64,000 nt of DNA, taken from positions 124,001 through 188,000 of the forward strand of contig JAYWVB010000014.1 in assembly GCA_039881045.1 (NCBI GenBank), read 5' to 3'. Each line of letters opens with the position of its first letter. Positions within the stretch are counted from its first letter, which is position 1. The notes below the pieces were generated by a model, which saw only the letters and a list, made by a program, of their open reading frames with translations, was not told where the DNA came from and did no database searches. A program made the position numbers and the translations under genes. Origin of the DNA: Chaetomium olivaceum. Lineage: Eukaryota; Ascomycota; Sordariomycetes; Sordariales; Chaetomiaceae. Shown in pieces: positions 54,437 through 64,000 of this stretch.

Positions 54437-56636
54437 GTGCGCGGCGATTGTGATTCGAGATGGTCCCTTGCAAGAGAGGTGGGATCAAAGGAAGGAAGGC
54501 CGGTGGCCAAGCTATGAAGAGCAGGAGTCGAAGTACGAGATTGCTGTCTTGCTCAAGGCAACAAGGACAAAGAGGTGCGAAGTGAACAAGGCCGGAGGAG
54601 GTGTGCAAGAGGGGACAAGATAAGTTTGATGTGCCAGAAATCCTCGTTGGAGTTTGGGTCCGCCGGGGAGAAGTAGTCCTCGTTGAGGATCAAGGCTGAT
54701 CTGTTGGTCGGCGAATGGGCTGGGGTTCCGGGAGTTATCTGCCACTTGCTGTCCAGAGCCCGGATGGGGCGATCCCAGGCAGGGGTTATGCAGATTGCGG
54801 GTGCCTTGTAGCTCGGTACATTTAGCAGGCCTGGGGCCAGGATGTAACGGCGACTTGTGAGCTTCCGCCGCGGGCGGAAGGGCAGGGGTGTTTGAAGATA
54901 CCGGTGGTGTAAGGTTGACGTTGCCAGCTCACGACTGGTTGACCGGGCATCTACTTCAAGGTGCCGGAGCAGGCAACGTGCCTCGTGAGTACCATGCAAG
55001 TCTGCACCACCAGTGTGTCCGTGGGTACTGGGGCGAGATGCCACCGACCTGTACTCTGGATGAGGTACCATGTACCAAATGGCCTTGCACTCGCTGAATG
55101 TGGACCGGGGCGTATTGTGTACACCGTGTGGCTGCGTGCTCACTGCCTGTGTGGTGTGAGGAAGAGGGGGTGTGTGTGTTTCTGTGTGTGCTAAAAAGGG
55201 CAGATGCAAACGCAGATTGGGCGTCTGAGGCTGTCCCAAGCATTCCACAGTTCGGGGACGGTGTTGTGTCCAGCCAGGGTCGAACAGCCACGGCCTGGGG
55301 GGTCGCTCTGATCCGGCCAGCCTCGCAGCCACGGGCCTGGCGCACAGTAGGAATATGCCTGTCCCCCACATGCCATGCAGCATATTGCGGCGGACCCAAG
55401 CTCAACCGGGATGAGAACTGAGAAAGGCGACATGAGATCGCCCTGACCCTAGCTCCGACCCCGGTCCCGACGCCCGCGAATGGAACTTGCCGACAACACC
55501 CACAGCCAGCCTCCAGCATCTCTCTCGCTGGTGGGGCACGCAGGAGTCCGTTGAGAGATCGGTGACGGTTTGCCTAGTTTTCAACAACTTCATTCCCAGC
55601 AGCAGCTTGTCTCGTCGAGCTCGGCCTGCACCCGCCGCCGCCCGTGCATTATTTGCCATTGTTAACCTCCACCGGCCTGCTCCATCGAAGCGAGCGCCTT
55701 TGTGGGTGGGTGAGGGAGGGAAACTGGCGGAGCGGCCAGGGACAATCCCCGGAAGAGTGCATGGCACCGGCCAAATGCTTTGACGCGGCCAATCATGATC
55801 GTGGGTTGGAACAGTTGGTCGGTCTCGCCCAATGGCGATGCAACGCCTGGGCAGCCGACGGCATCTCGCACCGTGCAAGGCCTCGCGGCAATCTCTGGGG
55901 AATCTGGGCTGCAGAACCCGTGTTTCATTCTAGAAGGCTTGTCGAAACATGCAGCTCCAGCATTTGCGCAGCCATCTGGGTGCTTGCTATGGGGCAAGCA
56001 GCAGGAAGCCGACGGCGGCATCCAGGAACAGCGGCGAAGGGAAGGGGTGTGGAGTGAGCTTCAAGCAAGCTACAGGAACGTGTCGGCAACACAGTAGAAG
56101 CCAGGCTTCATTCCGATGCCTATCAGCGGTGGCTCCGTGTCCCCACACATGGTTGTCATTTTCAGGAACAGCAGGCCAGCCCGGGAGACAGACCGCTGAG
56201 TCGGCAGCGCCGTGGAGTGGTTCTTCCGAAAAGGCGATCTGCCCAAACAATGAAATGGGTGGCGCGATCGTGTCGCACGCCCGAACTCGGGAGACAGTAT
56301 CCTAAGACGTGACGGAACAGGCCCCCCGTCGGCGGAGATAATGGCGGATTGATGACCTGGTCAGAGCGAAGGCGTCACACAACCAAGGCAAGGCTGGACG
56401 TTGTACTCGCGTCGACTCTCATTAACTCGCTCTGTGGTCGGTCGGTAGTGGGACAGTCTGCTGCAATATCGGCAGAGATCATACGCGTACAACGGCCGGC
56501 TCGCTTGAGATGCGGCCTCCAGAACGGGCCGTCGCCGTCTCGGTCGGCCCACTTCCAACTCGGAAGCCGTCCGTCCCAATGCGCAATCCGGGATCGACCA
56601 ATGCCGCGCCGGCACCGAGCTGCGAAGGTAGGTATT
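54437..56636. other. intergenic region: forkhead 5' region and cactin 3' flank
   Basis: About 2.2 kb. A 276-codon minus-strand open frame (54553-55383) lies in the forkhead upstream region; it has no motif and I do not call it a gene. It may be part of a long forkhead leader. A (GT)-rich patch lies near 55160-55190. Confidence 0.45.
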
Positions 56637-58445
56637 CTACTTGCGGTAATAAACCTGCAGGCCACGTTAATGTCCGGATTGTCCTCGGCATGTCTCGGAA
56701 GTTTGTCCGCTTTCGATGTTCACGTACCTTCTTGAACTGGAAATGCAGCTGCAGGATGCCCTGTGCAGTTTAGGTCAGTACTCGATTTCCAGGTTTTAGG
56801 TAGCGCGATGCAAAGCGAGCCGGACACAAAGCTTGACAGGCCCAGAACAGGCGTGCCGTTGACCACGGGGGTAGAGACGCGGGCAGGTGGCGCGCGTTGG
56901 TAAAAGGATAGGGCAGGCCGCGGCCTGGGCCCGAAACAAGTGTGACCCCCGGGATCTCCAGCCCGCAAATGCGGCACAGCGGCATGGGCAACTCAACACG
57001 TGAATTCACTGGACGTACCTTGTCAAAACTGCTCTTGAACCCTCGTTCCTTCTTGGCGCTGTAGTCCCATTCTCGATCCACGATCCGGAAGGCGATGTCC
57101 TCGTACGGCGGGCCGGCGATGAAACGGATGAGGCACGTATCCTCCTTGCCGGCGGGGGCAAATGACTCGCCCTTCCGGCGACCATGTTCGCGGATGATCT
57201 TGAATGTCGGGGCCTTCGTCTTGTCGATGAGGTCAGGGTAGAAGACATTAAACCGGTAGCCCTGGACCACCTTGGGTGGCGGATTATCGTGGTCATAGTG
57301 GGTTTGGTTGTACTTGTTCCACTCGTACCCCATCAGCACGCGGTTGAAGTAGCGCGGCTTCCTGGGCCTGTACTTGTCGGCCCAGAGAGGCTTCTGGATG
57401 CCCGGAACCGCTTCTTCCGCCGCGAAGATCTCCTCGCCTTCGCCAACCCCACGTGCGACTTCTCGGTCATATAATGCCTTGGTGGCCTGTGAGAAGTCCT
57501 CATTCCCTGCCGACGCAAAGCGGGCAGTCCCGGCGGCGGCGCGCTGGAACTTGCTAGAGCCAAGGCTGTCGAAGCGGCCGGCTTAGCGACGGCTTTACTG
57601 GAGCCTGGCAGAAGGTCAGGTACGCGGTCGGAAAACCCATCGGAAGCCTCCAGCGCTGTTGCTCTTTCCGGATCCCGCGCCCTGAGCATTTCAACCCGAG
57701 CCTCCTTGATCACGGCGCACACCTTCTTCAGTTTGGCCTTGGCCTTGTAGACGAGTAGGCTCTTCAGTAACGCTTCCCAGTAGTCCGTGTCGATCGGCTC
57801 GTTCGATTGCAGCTTGGCCTTGATCTGCTTCTCTAATGCCTCAAGCTGCTCCAGGGTCTTGGGGCTGAGAATACGGTCGACGTCGGATGCGACTGAGGTC
57901 ACCGCTCGTCCTTCCGGGCCTTGTGGCTTCAATTTCTGGCGGCGATCAGCGCAAAGCGCCAGCAGGGCCGTCCAGTACTCCTTGTTCCGCGGGTTGTGCT
58001 CGAGGGTGTGGTAAGACCGAACATCCTCCTCCAATTCCTTCAGCTGCGCTTCGTTCAAGCTCTGCACCACGGCCTCTGGGGCGGGGATCTGGATTTCGAC
58101 ATCATCTTCGTCATCATCGAATGCGTCGCGGTCGGGGTCGATAAAGCGAAGGCCAAAGGCCAGGTAATCGATGGGCTGGGCCCGCTGCTCGCGGACTCGG
58201 ATGTCGGCCTTTTTCTTGGCTTGCTTCAGAACGAACTTGTCCTCGTCGGCAATGAATTGCTCCGACTGCTGGTCCTGCGTGAGATACCTGCCAACAGCGG
58301 CTGCCGCATGATTCTTGGGAGGTGGCTGGCGGAATGGCTTCGCGATTCGGTTTGACGAGTCGTAGCGCGGTGCTGTAATGTCCCGGTCTCTGTCCTTGCG
58401 CGGCGACCTGGAACCGTCGATCATGGCTTGCCTGTCCGGATTCAT
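56637..58445 (-). CDS. cactin: cactin, spliceosome-associated protein (one frame break)
   Basis: Exons: 58445-57019, 56760-56728 and 56654-56637. The cactin middle domain is at about residues 50-240 (ADEDKFVLKQAKKKADIRV, RAQPIDYLAFGLRFIDP, YHTLEHNPRNKEYWTALLAL). The C-terminal CactinC_cactus domain covers YRPRKPRYFNRVLMGYEWNK, GYRFNVFYPDLIDKT, AGPPYEDIAFRIVDREWDYS, then the small exons GILQLHFQFKK and VYYRK-stop, the usual family ending. One base is missing near 57575-57585: the frame before reads SSKAVAKP, after it RFDSLGSSKFQRAAAG and FASAGNEDFSQATKALYDRE. Corrected length 492 residues, short for the family because the usual Arg-rich N-terminal extension is reduced. Cactin is a nuclear splicing factor needed for pre-mRNA processing. 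Head-to-head with rtc1. Confidence 0.88.
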
Positions 58446-58898
58446 CGTGATGCTGTGATTTCCGTATTCTTTTTTTTTGTGATAAAAAGATGTGAGTTAG
58501 ACCCTGCACAACAATGCTCAAGCAAATCTCGTTGGGTTCGCAGTCGATGGAGGCTTTGGGAATCCGATCTTGCGTAAGTTGTTGACAAGGCAGAAGTCGA
58601 CAGCGCGCTTGCCTGAGCTCTCCAACCTGGAAGTGCAAGTTGCCCAAAACAGAGGTAGCGCGGGGCTAAATTAGCTTGTCCGAGCCCTGCCGCTGAAGCT
58701 TGGCATTGGCGGGCCCAATTCAACACCATGCCACTCCTCCGCTTCATTCCATCTTCAATCACTAAATTAACGGATCAACAAATCAACGACTCATCATAAC
58801 CGGCACAAACCAATGCGGCATACCGGCTTGCCATTTCTACCTCATTGATCGGACAACAGAATGCCGCCATAACGAAACTCAACACGCCAAGCGATGCC
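58446..58898. promoter_or_regulatory. 453-bp divergent promoter of cactin and rtc1
   Basis: The region lies between the cactin ATG (minus) and the rtc1 ATG (plus). It contains an A/T tract near 58468-58482 next to the cactin start. No gene; it probably drives both. Confidence 0.5.
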
Positions 58899-61800
58899 AT
58901 GTACAGCATCGGCAATCAGGGCAAGATCATGCGCAAGTTGCTAGGCAAGACCACGTCGGATTCTGCCCATGACACGCCCTCTCAAGCAGCTATTACCAGC
59001 TCGCCTCTTGCTCCCCATTACCGCCCAACCGCATCCCAGGACGCTTTCCATGATGCCGGCGTACCTATAGCCTGCCTCGACCGTTCTCCCGATGGACGGT
59101 CCGCTGTGCTCGCTGGGCGCCATGTGTTGAAGACGGTCACGTTCGACGGACTCTCGGTAGAGGATGGCATCGATCTGCGCGCATTACTCATAGCTCAACC
59201 TTCTCAACGGGGGAACATCCCCACGTCCGTCGCCGACCAACTGTCCATCAAGGCCGTCAAGTGGGGCGAGCCACAAGGAAAGCCAGCCCTCTTCACCGCT
59301 GGCACTAGCGGCAAGATCTTTCAGTACGACTTGGTGCGCGTCGGAACCACCGGCCTCGGTTCCCCGGTAGACTGCGTTCAGATTCGGGAAGACTCTCGCC
59401 AGGTCAACGCGCTGGACATCAACCCCCACCGGAACTCGTGGTTACTGTCGGGCAGCCAGGACGGGATTGTGCGCTGCTTTGATGTCCGACAGCCCACCCA
59501 GACCCGAACCGGCGCTACCTTCCGCTCCATTCAGGCGTTCAAGTGCAACGCTGACGGTGTACACCACGTCCAATGGAGCCCACGAGATGGCTTTCTCTTC
59601 GCCTGCGCCACCGAGCAAGGTTTCGTGCTCAAATGGGACATGCGGAAGCCCAGCGCCCCTATTCTGCGCATCAAGGCTCACGAGAAGGCGTGCATGTCGA
59701 TGGCATGGCACCCTGACGGTATCCACCTCGTCAGCGGTGGTCTCGATAGCAAATGCAACATCTGGGACATGTCTAAGCAAGACAAGCGCCAGAAGCCCAA
59801 GTGGACGCTCTCGACCCCTGCTCCTGCTGGCGCGCTCGCCTGGCGTCCGGGCCAGTGGTCTGCCACCGCCCAAGGAAAGCGTGCATCGCAGCTCGCCATC
59901 TCATATGACGAAACGAGCCAAAAGCGCTACGGGATAAACGTAGTACACATATGGGACCTCGCACGGCCCACCATGCCCTACAAGGAGATACAAAGGTTCA
60001 ACACGTCACCCAGCGCGATGCTCTGGCACGACCAATACCTTCTTTGGACGGCAGGGCAGGATGGTATTTTTAGCCAATGTGACATCACGTTCGCTCCCAA
60101 GGTCATTGACCGCCAAGCCGTATCTACCATGGCCTTCTCCCCTCGCGGTGATGTGCTCATGCTTCTCGACGAGCGCGCCCCTCCCCAGAGACCCCGACCA
60201 CACCCTCTGCACGATGAAGTCGGAGTACCCTCTTATAGCTCGAGCCCCACCACCCCCAGATTCAGTGTCAGCCGGAGTGACTCCGAGGATGATGCCATGG
60301 GGAGCTTCATAGGCCCGAAACGCCGTGGCAGCCGGAGACGGCGACCCAGCACCCGATCCACAGCCACACTCAGTACGACACCACCAGCGGGTCCGACCAC
60401 GGAAGAAATCATGTCGCTCGAGCAGACCATCAAGGCCACGGGTATCTACAAGCCGCAGCAGGCCATGGCAGTCGGACACGTCCCATCCACTGCCAACGTG
60501 GACGTGTACGGATACCTAGCCATGAACTACCTCGAAGCACTCCACAAGGACCTACCATACTCAACCGACGCAGGTTCTTTGCCTGAGCGCGTTGCAACCA
60601 TCCTAGAACACTACGCCAAAGCCGCAGCGAGTGTAAAGCAGTTCCGGCTTGCGCAGACGTGGCGCATTCTGGCCTATTCCGTCGATATGCTACTTCACAG
60701 GCGGGCACAATACCATCTTGAGCGTCGCATGGACCGTCACCACTACTCCGCGAGGAGAAAGAGTGAGGCCAAAGCCAAGGCGAAAGCAAAAGCATTAGCG
60801 GAGCTTTTCAGTGCACCGATACAAACCACCGTCGACGGAGAGACAACACCCCGGAAGGTCGTGTCAATCGCAAGCTTTGACAAGGCACTACATCCGAGGT
60901 CATTGCTGTCAGAAGAACTCGAAAGCACCTCCAATGTTCCCACCCCGGTTGCGCGGCCAGTGCCAGATGATCCAGACGTGCCCCAATCTACCGAAAGGGA
61001 GCGTGGTCGGAAGCTGACACCGATTGTCGAACCTGAGAGTTTCACGCTTCCCCCAGCAGCGCACCCGGCCTCGCTCGTTATGCGCAAACGCCTGGACTCA
61101 GTGCCGCTCTCCATCGCAAGCCATGATAGCGGGGCAACACATGCAAGCACGGAAGGGTATGACTTTTACGACACGGAAGCCATCATCGCCAAACCTGTCA
61201 AGGTCCCCAGCCCTAGGCCCAAACCGACGCAAGTACACGATCACCGCGAGCGAGGCTCACCGGGAGCAACACGGAGACCGCTTCTTAGACAGGACTCGGA
61301 GGAGAGTTATGTCCACTTGTTTTCCATCTCAAATGAAAGCAGGCGAGCGACGGGCCTTATGGCGTCATCCGAGGACGGCAGTCTGACGGGGCAAGCGGCT
61401 CGTGCAGCCATTGTCGCCGGGCTTCGCGATGGTAATGACGAAACTTCCAAGGGCCACGCTGATGGCCTGGAAATCCGGAGGTCCTCGTACCGCCATCCTG
61501 ATTTACCGATCCGTACGATGCTCGGAAGGACCGAGACGGACATGACCGGGTTTACCGATGAGCATCACGCGATCACGCAAACCACCACCGACAGCTTCGA
61601 ATCACGCTTTCCTTCCCAGGCAGAGGCCGACTTTGTAGTCGAGTCACCCTTGTTGGAACCTCCATCCCCCGAGTCCTTCACAGCCCCAGATGACGACCAA
61701 TCCCCTTTCATCGTTGAGACAGATTACCTCTGCTGGCCTGACGACCACCCATACCCCTACCCCATTGACCCAGCATCCGGCTTCTCGGCCGTCTCGCACA

Positions 61801-62997
61801 CCCTCTCCAACCATATGCCCTCATCTCCCGTGCCCTAGCGTTCGAAGCTAAGTCCTCGGCCCTCAATGCCTCGGCCATCGTCCTCCTTCTCAAACCACTC
61901 CTTCCAGACGGCGTCGTCGACCCTTTCCAAGCCGCCGCCATCCTCCGCCAGCACCACGGCCGGCTGATGAGCATGAAGCTCTTTGCCGAAGCCGCTCTAC
62001 TCCGCAAGCTGTGCATGAAAGGCTGGCCGGGGGGCGCGTTGGCCACCTGGGGTGATAACTACCCCGCCATCTTCAGCTGCGCCCAGGAGGGCGTGCAGGC
62101 CAGTTTTGCCTGCACGAGCTGCCACAAGCCACGCGACGTCGACCGCACCGCGGCGTCGACCGAGTCCGTCTGGCGCTGCGAGCGCTGCACGGCCGTCATG
62201 GCGCCGTGCGCTGTCTGTGGCGCGCGGGATGCCGTCGCCCCCGCCGGCGTGATGCCGCTGCCCACTCCCACATACCCAAGACCCTGGCAGCAGCCACACG
62301 GTCCAGACGGTGCGGCGCAAGAACCGACCCTTGCTACATGGTGGTACTGCCCCGGGTGCGGCCACGGCGGACACTCCTCCTGCCTGCAGACGTGGCACAC
62401 GACACTCGAGTTAGGGACGCACGCTGCCCTGGCGGACGCACCCGGGTCGGAATCCTCCGACGGCTGCTGCCCGCTCGATGGGTGCGGACATGTCTGCCTG
62501 CCGAGCAAGCCGGGCGCGGAGAGTGTGGTGTCGCGCACCACGGAGGATGTGAGTCGTGTGGCGCGCGAGGCGACGCGGGCGGTGGCGAAAGCGACGGTGG
62601 CTGCTGCGGCGGCGGCCGCCGCCGAGAGGGGGGTGGGGACGGCCGCCGAGGTTAGTCACTTGGCGGGGCAGTTTGCGGAGGAGCAGCAACAGGTGGACGT
62701 TGGAGGTGGTGGTGGTGGTGGAGGTGGAGTAGGGGGTGGTGTGGTGGGCATGGTGGTGTCGGGGTGGGAGGGTATGGTGGGAGGCATGCCGTGCCGGTTA
62801 GGAGCGATGGGAATGATGTCCCGCAGAGCAGGGCGGTGGAGACGGTGAGGGAGACGTTGGGGAGTGGAGGTGGGCTGGGGAGTGGTGCGAGGGTCGGGAC
62901 GGGGATTCTGAGCTCGAGTCCTGGGCGGGGGGGGATTGGTGTTGAGAGGGAGAGGAGGAAGAGCGTCAAGTTTGTTGCGACTGATGAGCGGCGGTAG
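58899..62997 (+). CDS. rtc1: Rtc1/Sea2 (WDR24-like) subunit of the SEA/GATOR2 complex (two frame breaks)
   Basis: No intron recognised; ATG at 58899 (MYSIGNQGKIMRKLLGK). WD40 propeller at about residues 50-430: ALDINPHRNSWLLSGSQDGI, HHVQWSPRDGFLFACATEQG, KACMSMAWHPDGIHLVSGGL, WDLARPTMPYKEIQRF and GQDGIFSQCDITFAPK. A long disordered middle follows, then an alpha-helical part (ALAFEAKSSALNASAIVLLL, MSMKLFAEAALLRKLCMKGW). The C-terminal zinc/RING module has paired Cys: CTSCHKP, WRCERCTAVMAPCAVCG, WYCPGCGHGGHSSCLQTWH, CCPLDGCGHVC. The frame shifts at about 61815 (one base missing before ALIS-RALAF) and again in the G-rich stretch near 62745-62775 before the real end ERRKSVKFV. Corrected length 1366 residues. 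On the vacuole, SEA/GATOR2 activates TORC1 by opposing GATOR1. Confidence 0.9.
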
Positions 62998-63579
62998 TGG
63001 TTGTCCCCGGTCCGCCTTGGCGTGGCAGGTTCCGGATCATGCTCGGAATTTGGGTCGCATGGTGAGCGGTTGTATCTCAGTGGCAGGTTGCAAACCCCTA
63101 TTGGTGAATTGACCAAGTAAATATGTTGTCTTGTTTCTCGGGTGTTTTGCATTGGCATCGGATGTTCACTTCTCGTCCGGGCTTGAGCTAAAGTCTCCGC
63201 TCTGTGGAATGTTCAAGGTTCTAGCTCCAACTCGTAAGTTCCGAGCGCACTCGGAATTAGCAGCGAACTCGTTTAGGCGAACGCGAACCGCAACCGAGAA
63301 GGATCGGGACAAGACATTCTCCATAGCTCTCGAGCGTGACAATGTCGGACCGTGTTTCAATCGTCTTCCCGGCTCCGGTGGTTGTCGGAAGATGCGCGTT
63401 GCCTTGAGGGATCGGACAAACGAAGCAACATGCGCCGCGATGTATATCGGCGCATGCGTTGACCGCAGATGGGTATAAAGGAGTTCTCCTTGCTCACCTC
63501 AACATAGATCACCTCACCACAACATCACTCACCCAAACATTGACACAAAGTAATTTAAGCAACCCACCAAATCATCACT
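62998..63579. other. intergenic region with TATA promoter
   Basis: No gene supported; 3' flank of rtc1 and promoter of the DJ-1-like gene. Confidence 0.6.
63474..63479 (+). promoter_or_regulatory. TATA box of the DJ-1/PfpI gene
   Basis: TATAAA in GGGTATAAAGG lies 106 bp upstream of the ATG at 63580. The AC-rich, CAACATC-type leader that follows resembles strong fungal promoters. Confidence 0.6.
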
Positions 63580-64000
63580 ATGGCCACCACCGCTCCCAAG
63601 AAGCTCCGCATCGGCGTGATGCTCGAAGCCGTCCAGCTCTCCGACATCATGGGCATCGACCTACTCGGCAACCTCTCGCAGGAATACCTGCAGTCGATCC
63701 AGTCCTTCGCGCCTACCTATGGCGCCTACGTCCCCTACGCCGTCGAGATGGAGTTCTTCTACTTGGCGACGACGCTGGAGCCGGCCCGGATGACGCCCGG
63801 CCTCAAGTTCAAGTTCGTACCCAACATGACCTACGACGATTGCCCGCGCGACCTCGACATCGTCGTCATCGGCGGGCCGCTGTTTACGCACCGCCCCGCT
63901 CCCGCCGACCGCTTCATCAAAGAGGCTTGGTCCAAGACGCGTGTCTGGATGACGACCTGCACGGGGAGCATGTGGCTGGCCAGCACGGGCTTGCTGGATG
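63580..64000 (+). CDS. DJ-1/PfpI family protein, 5' part (3' end cut by window edge)
   Basis: The ATG at 63580 (MATTAPKKLRIGVML) begins an open frame of 140 residues that runs off the window. The fold is the class I glutamine-amidotransferase-like/DJ-1 type: first strand LRIGVMLEAVQLSDIMGID, then DLDIVVIGGP (residues 91-100), and the nucleophile elbow WMTTCTGSMWLA with the Cys at 127. Fungal proteins of this group are mostly uncharacterised; relatives include chaperones, glyoxalase III-like deglycases and isonitrile hydratases. No signal peptide, so it is probably cytosolic. A TATA box and a pyrimidine/CA-rich leader suggest strong or stress-inducible expression (inference). The remaining ~90 residues, with the catalytic His or Glu partner, lie to the right. 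Confidence 0.85.
   Translation, partial: MATTAPKKLRIGVMLEAVQLSDIMGIDLLGNLSQEYLQSIQSFAPTYGAYVPYAVEMEFFYLATTLEPARMTPGLKFKFVPNMTYDDCPRDLDIVVIGGPLFTHRPAPADRFIKEAWSKTRVWMTTCTGSMWLASTGLLD

Noticed and set aside
54553..55383. 276-codon minus-strand open frame upstream of the forkhead gene
   Set aside because: No motif, no intron, start and end fit no family; long stop-free frames are common in this GC-rich DNA. Could be leader sequence.
1..64000. CRISPR array, rRNA genes, viral or toxin genes
   Set aside because: No spaced direct repeats, no rRNA sequence and no such protein families were seen.

Overview
The window looks like nuclear DNA of a filamentous ascomycete (Pezizomycotina, probably a Sordariomycete). 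Genes are split by short GT-AG introns, mostly 49-105 nt, with CTRAC-type branch points. The products include Zn2Cys6 and forkhead regulators, a 14-TM MFS drug transporter, a PTH11/SAT4-type membrane protein and fungal Vps38, Nej1, cactin and Rtc1/Sea2. Coding GC is high. There is no operon structure, no CRISPR and no recognisable transposon.

Layout. 1-12 kb: 3' part of a cytochrome P450, a zinc alcohol dehydrogenase, a small exported-looking protein, a Zn2Cys6 transcription factor, a SRPBCC-fold protein and a DHA14 MFS transporter, all on +. This is the gene mix of a secondary-metabolite or detoxification cluster whose backbone gene, if any, lies left of the window. 13-23.5 kb: cell-surface proteins (a single-pass protein with a Cys-rich tail, an 867-residue multi-TM protein on -, a signal-peptide protein, a single-pass Cys-rich receptor-like protein), a tRNA-Thr(CGU) and a small possibly mitochondrial protein. 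23.8-31 kb: Vps38/UVRAG, a Ser/Arg-rich protein on -, and an F-box-like protein. 32-43 kb: PTH11-like protein, ankyrin protein, Kelch surface protein, a decayed TauD dioxygenase on -, and Nej1/XLF. 43-52.4 kb: a gene-poor stretch with homopolymers and small tandem repeats. 52.4-64 kb: forkhead factor (-), cactin (-) and Rtc1/Sea2 (+) sharing a 453-bp divergent promoter, and the start of a DJ-1/PfpI gene cut by the right edge.

A dominant feature is the number of single-base frame breaks inside otherwise well-preserved genes. I place about 18 in 11 genes, several in short homopolymers. They hit conserved housekeeping genes (cactin, Rtc1/Sea2, Vps38, Nej1) as well as accessory ones, while splice sites and downstream coding stay intact. 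The simplest reading is uncorrected indel error in the assembly, so these are annotated as genes rather than pseudogenes. The TauD-like locus is different: it carries two conserved-Trp-to-stop changes and has lost its N-terminal part, so I call it a pseudogene.

Family assignments come from recognising motifs by eye; no database search was run. Splice sites were chosen by consensus and by continuity of the reading frame.
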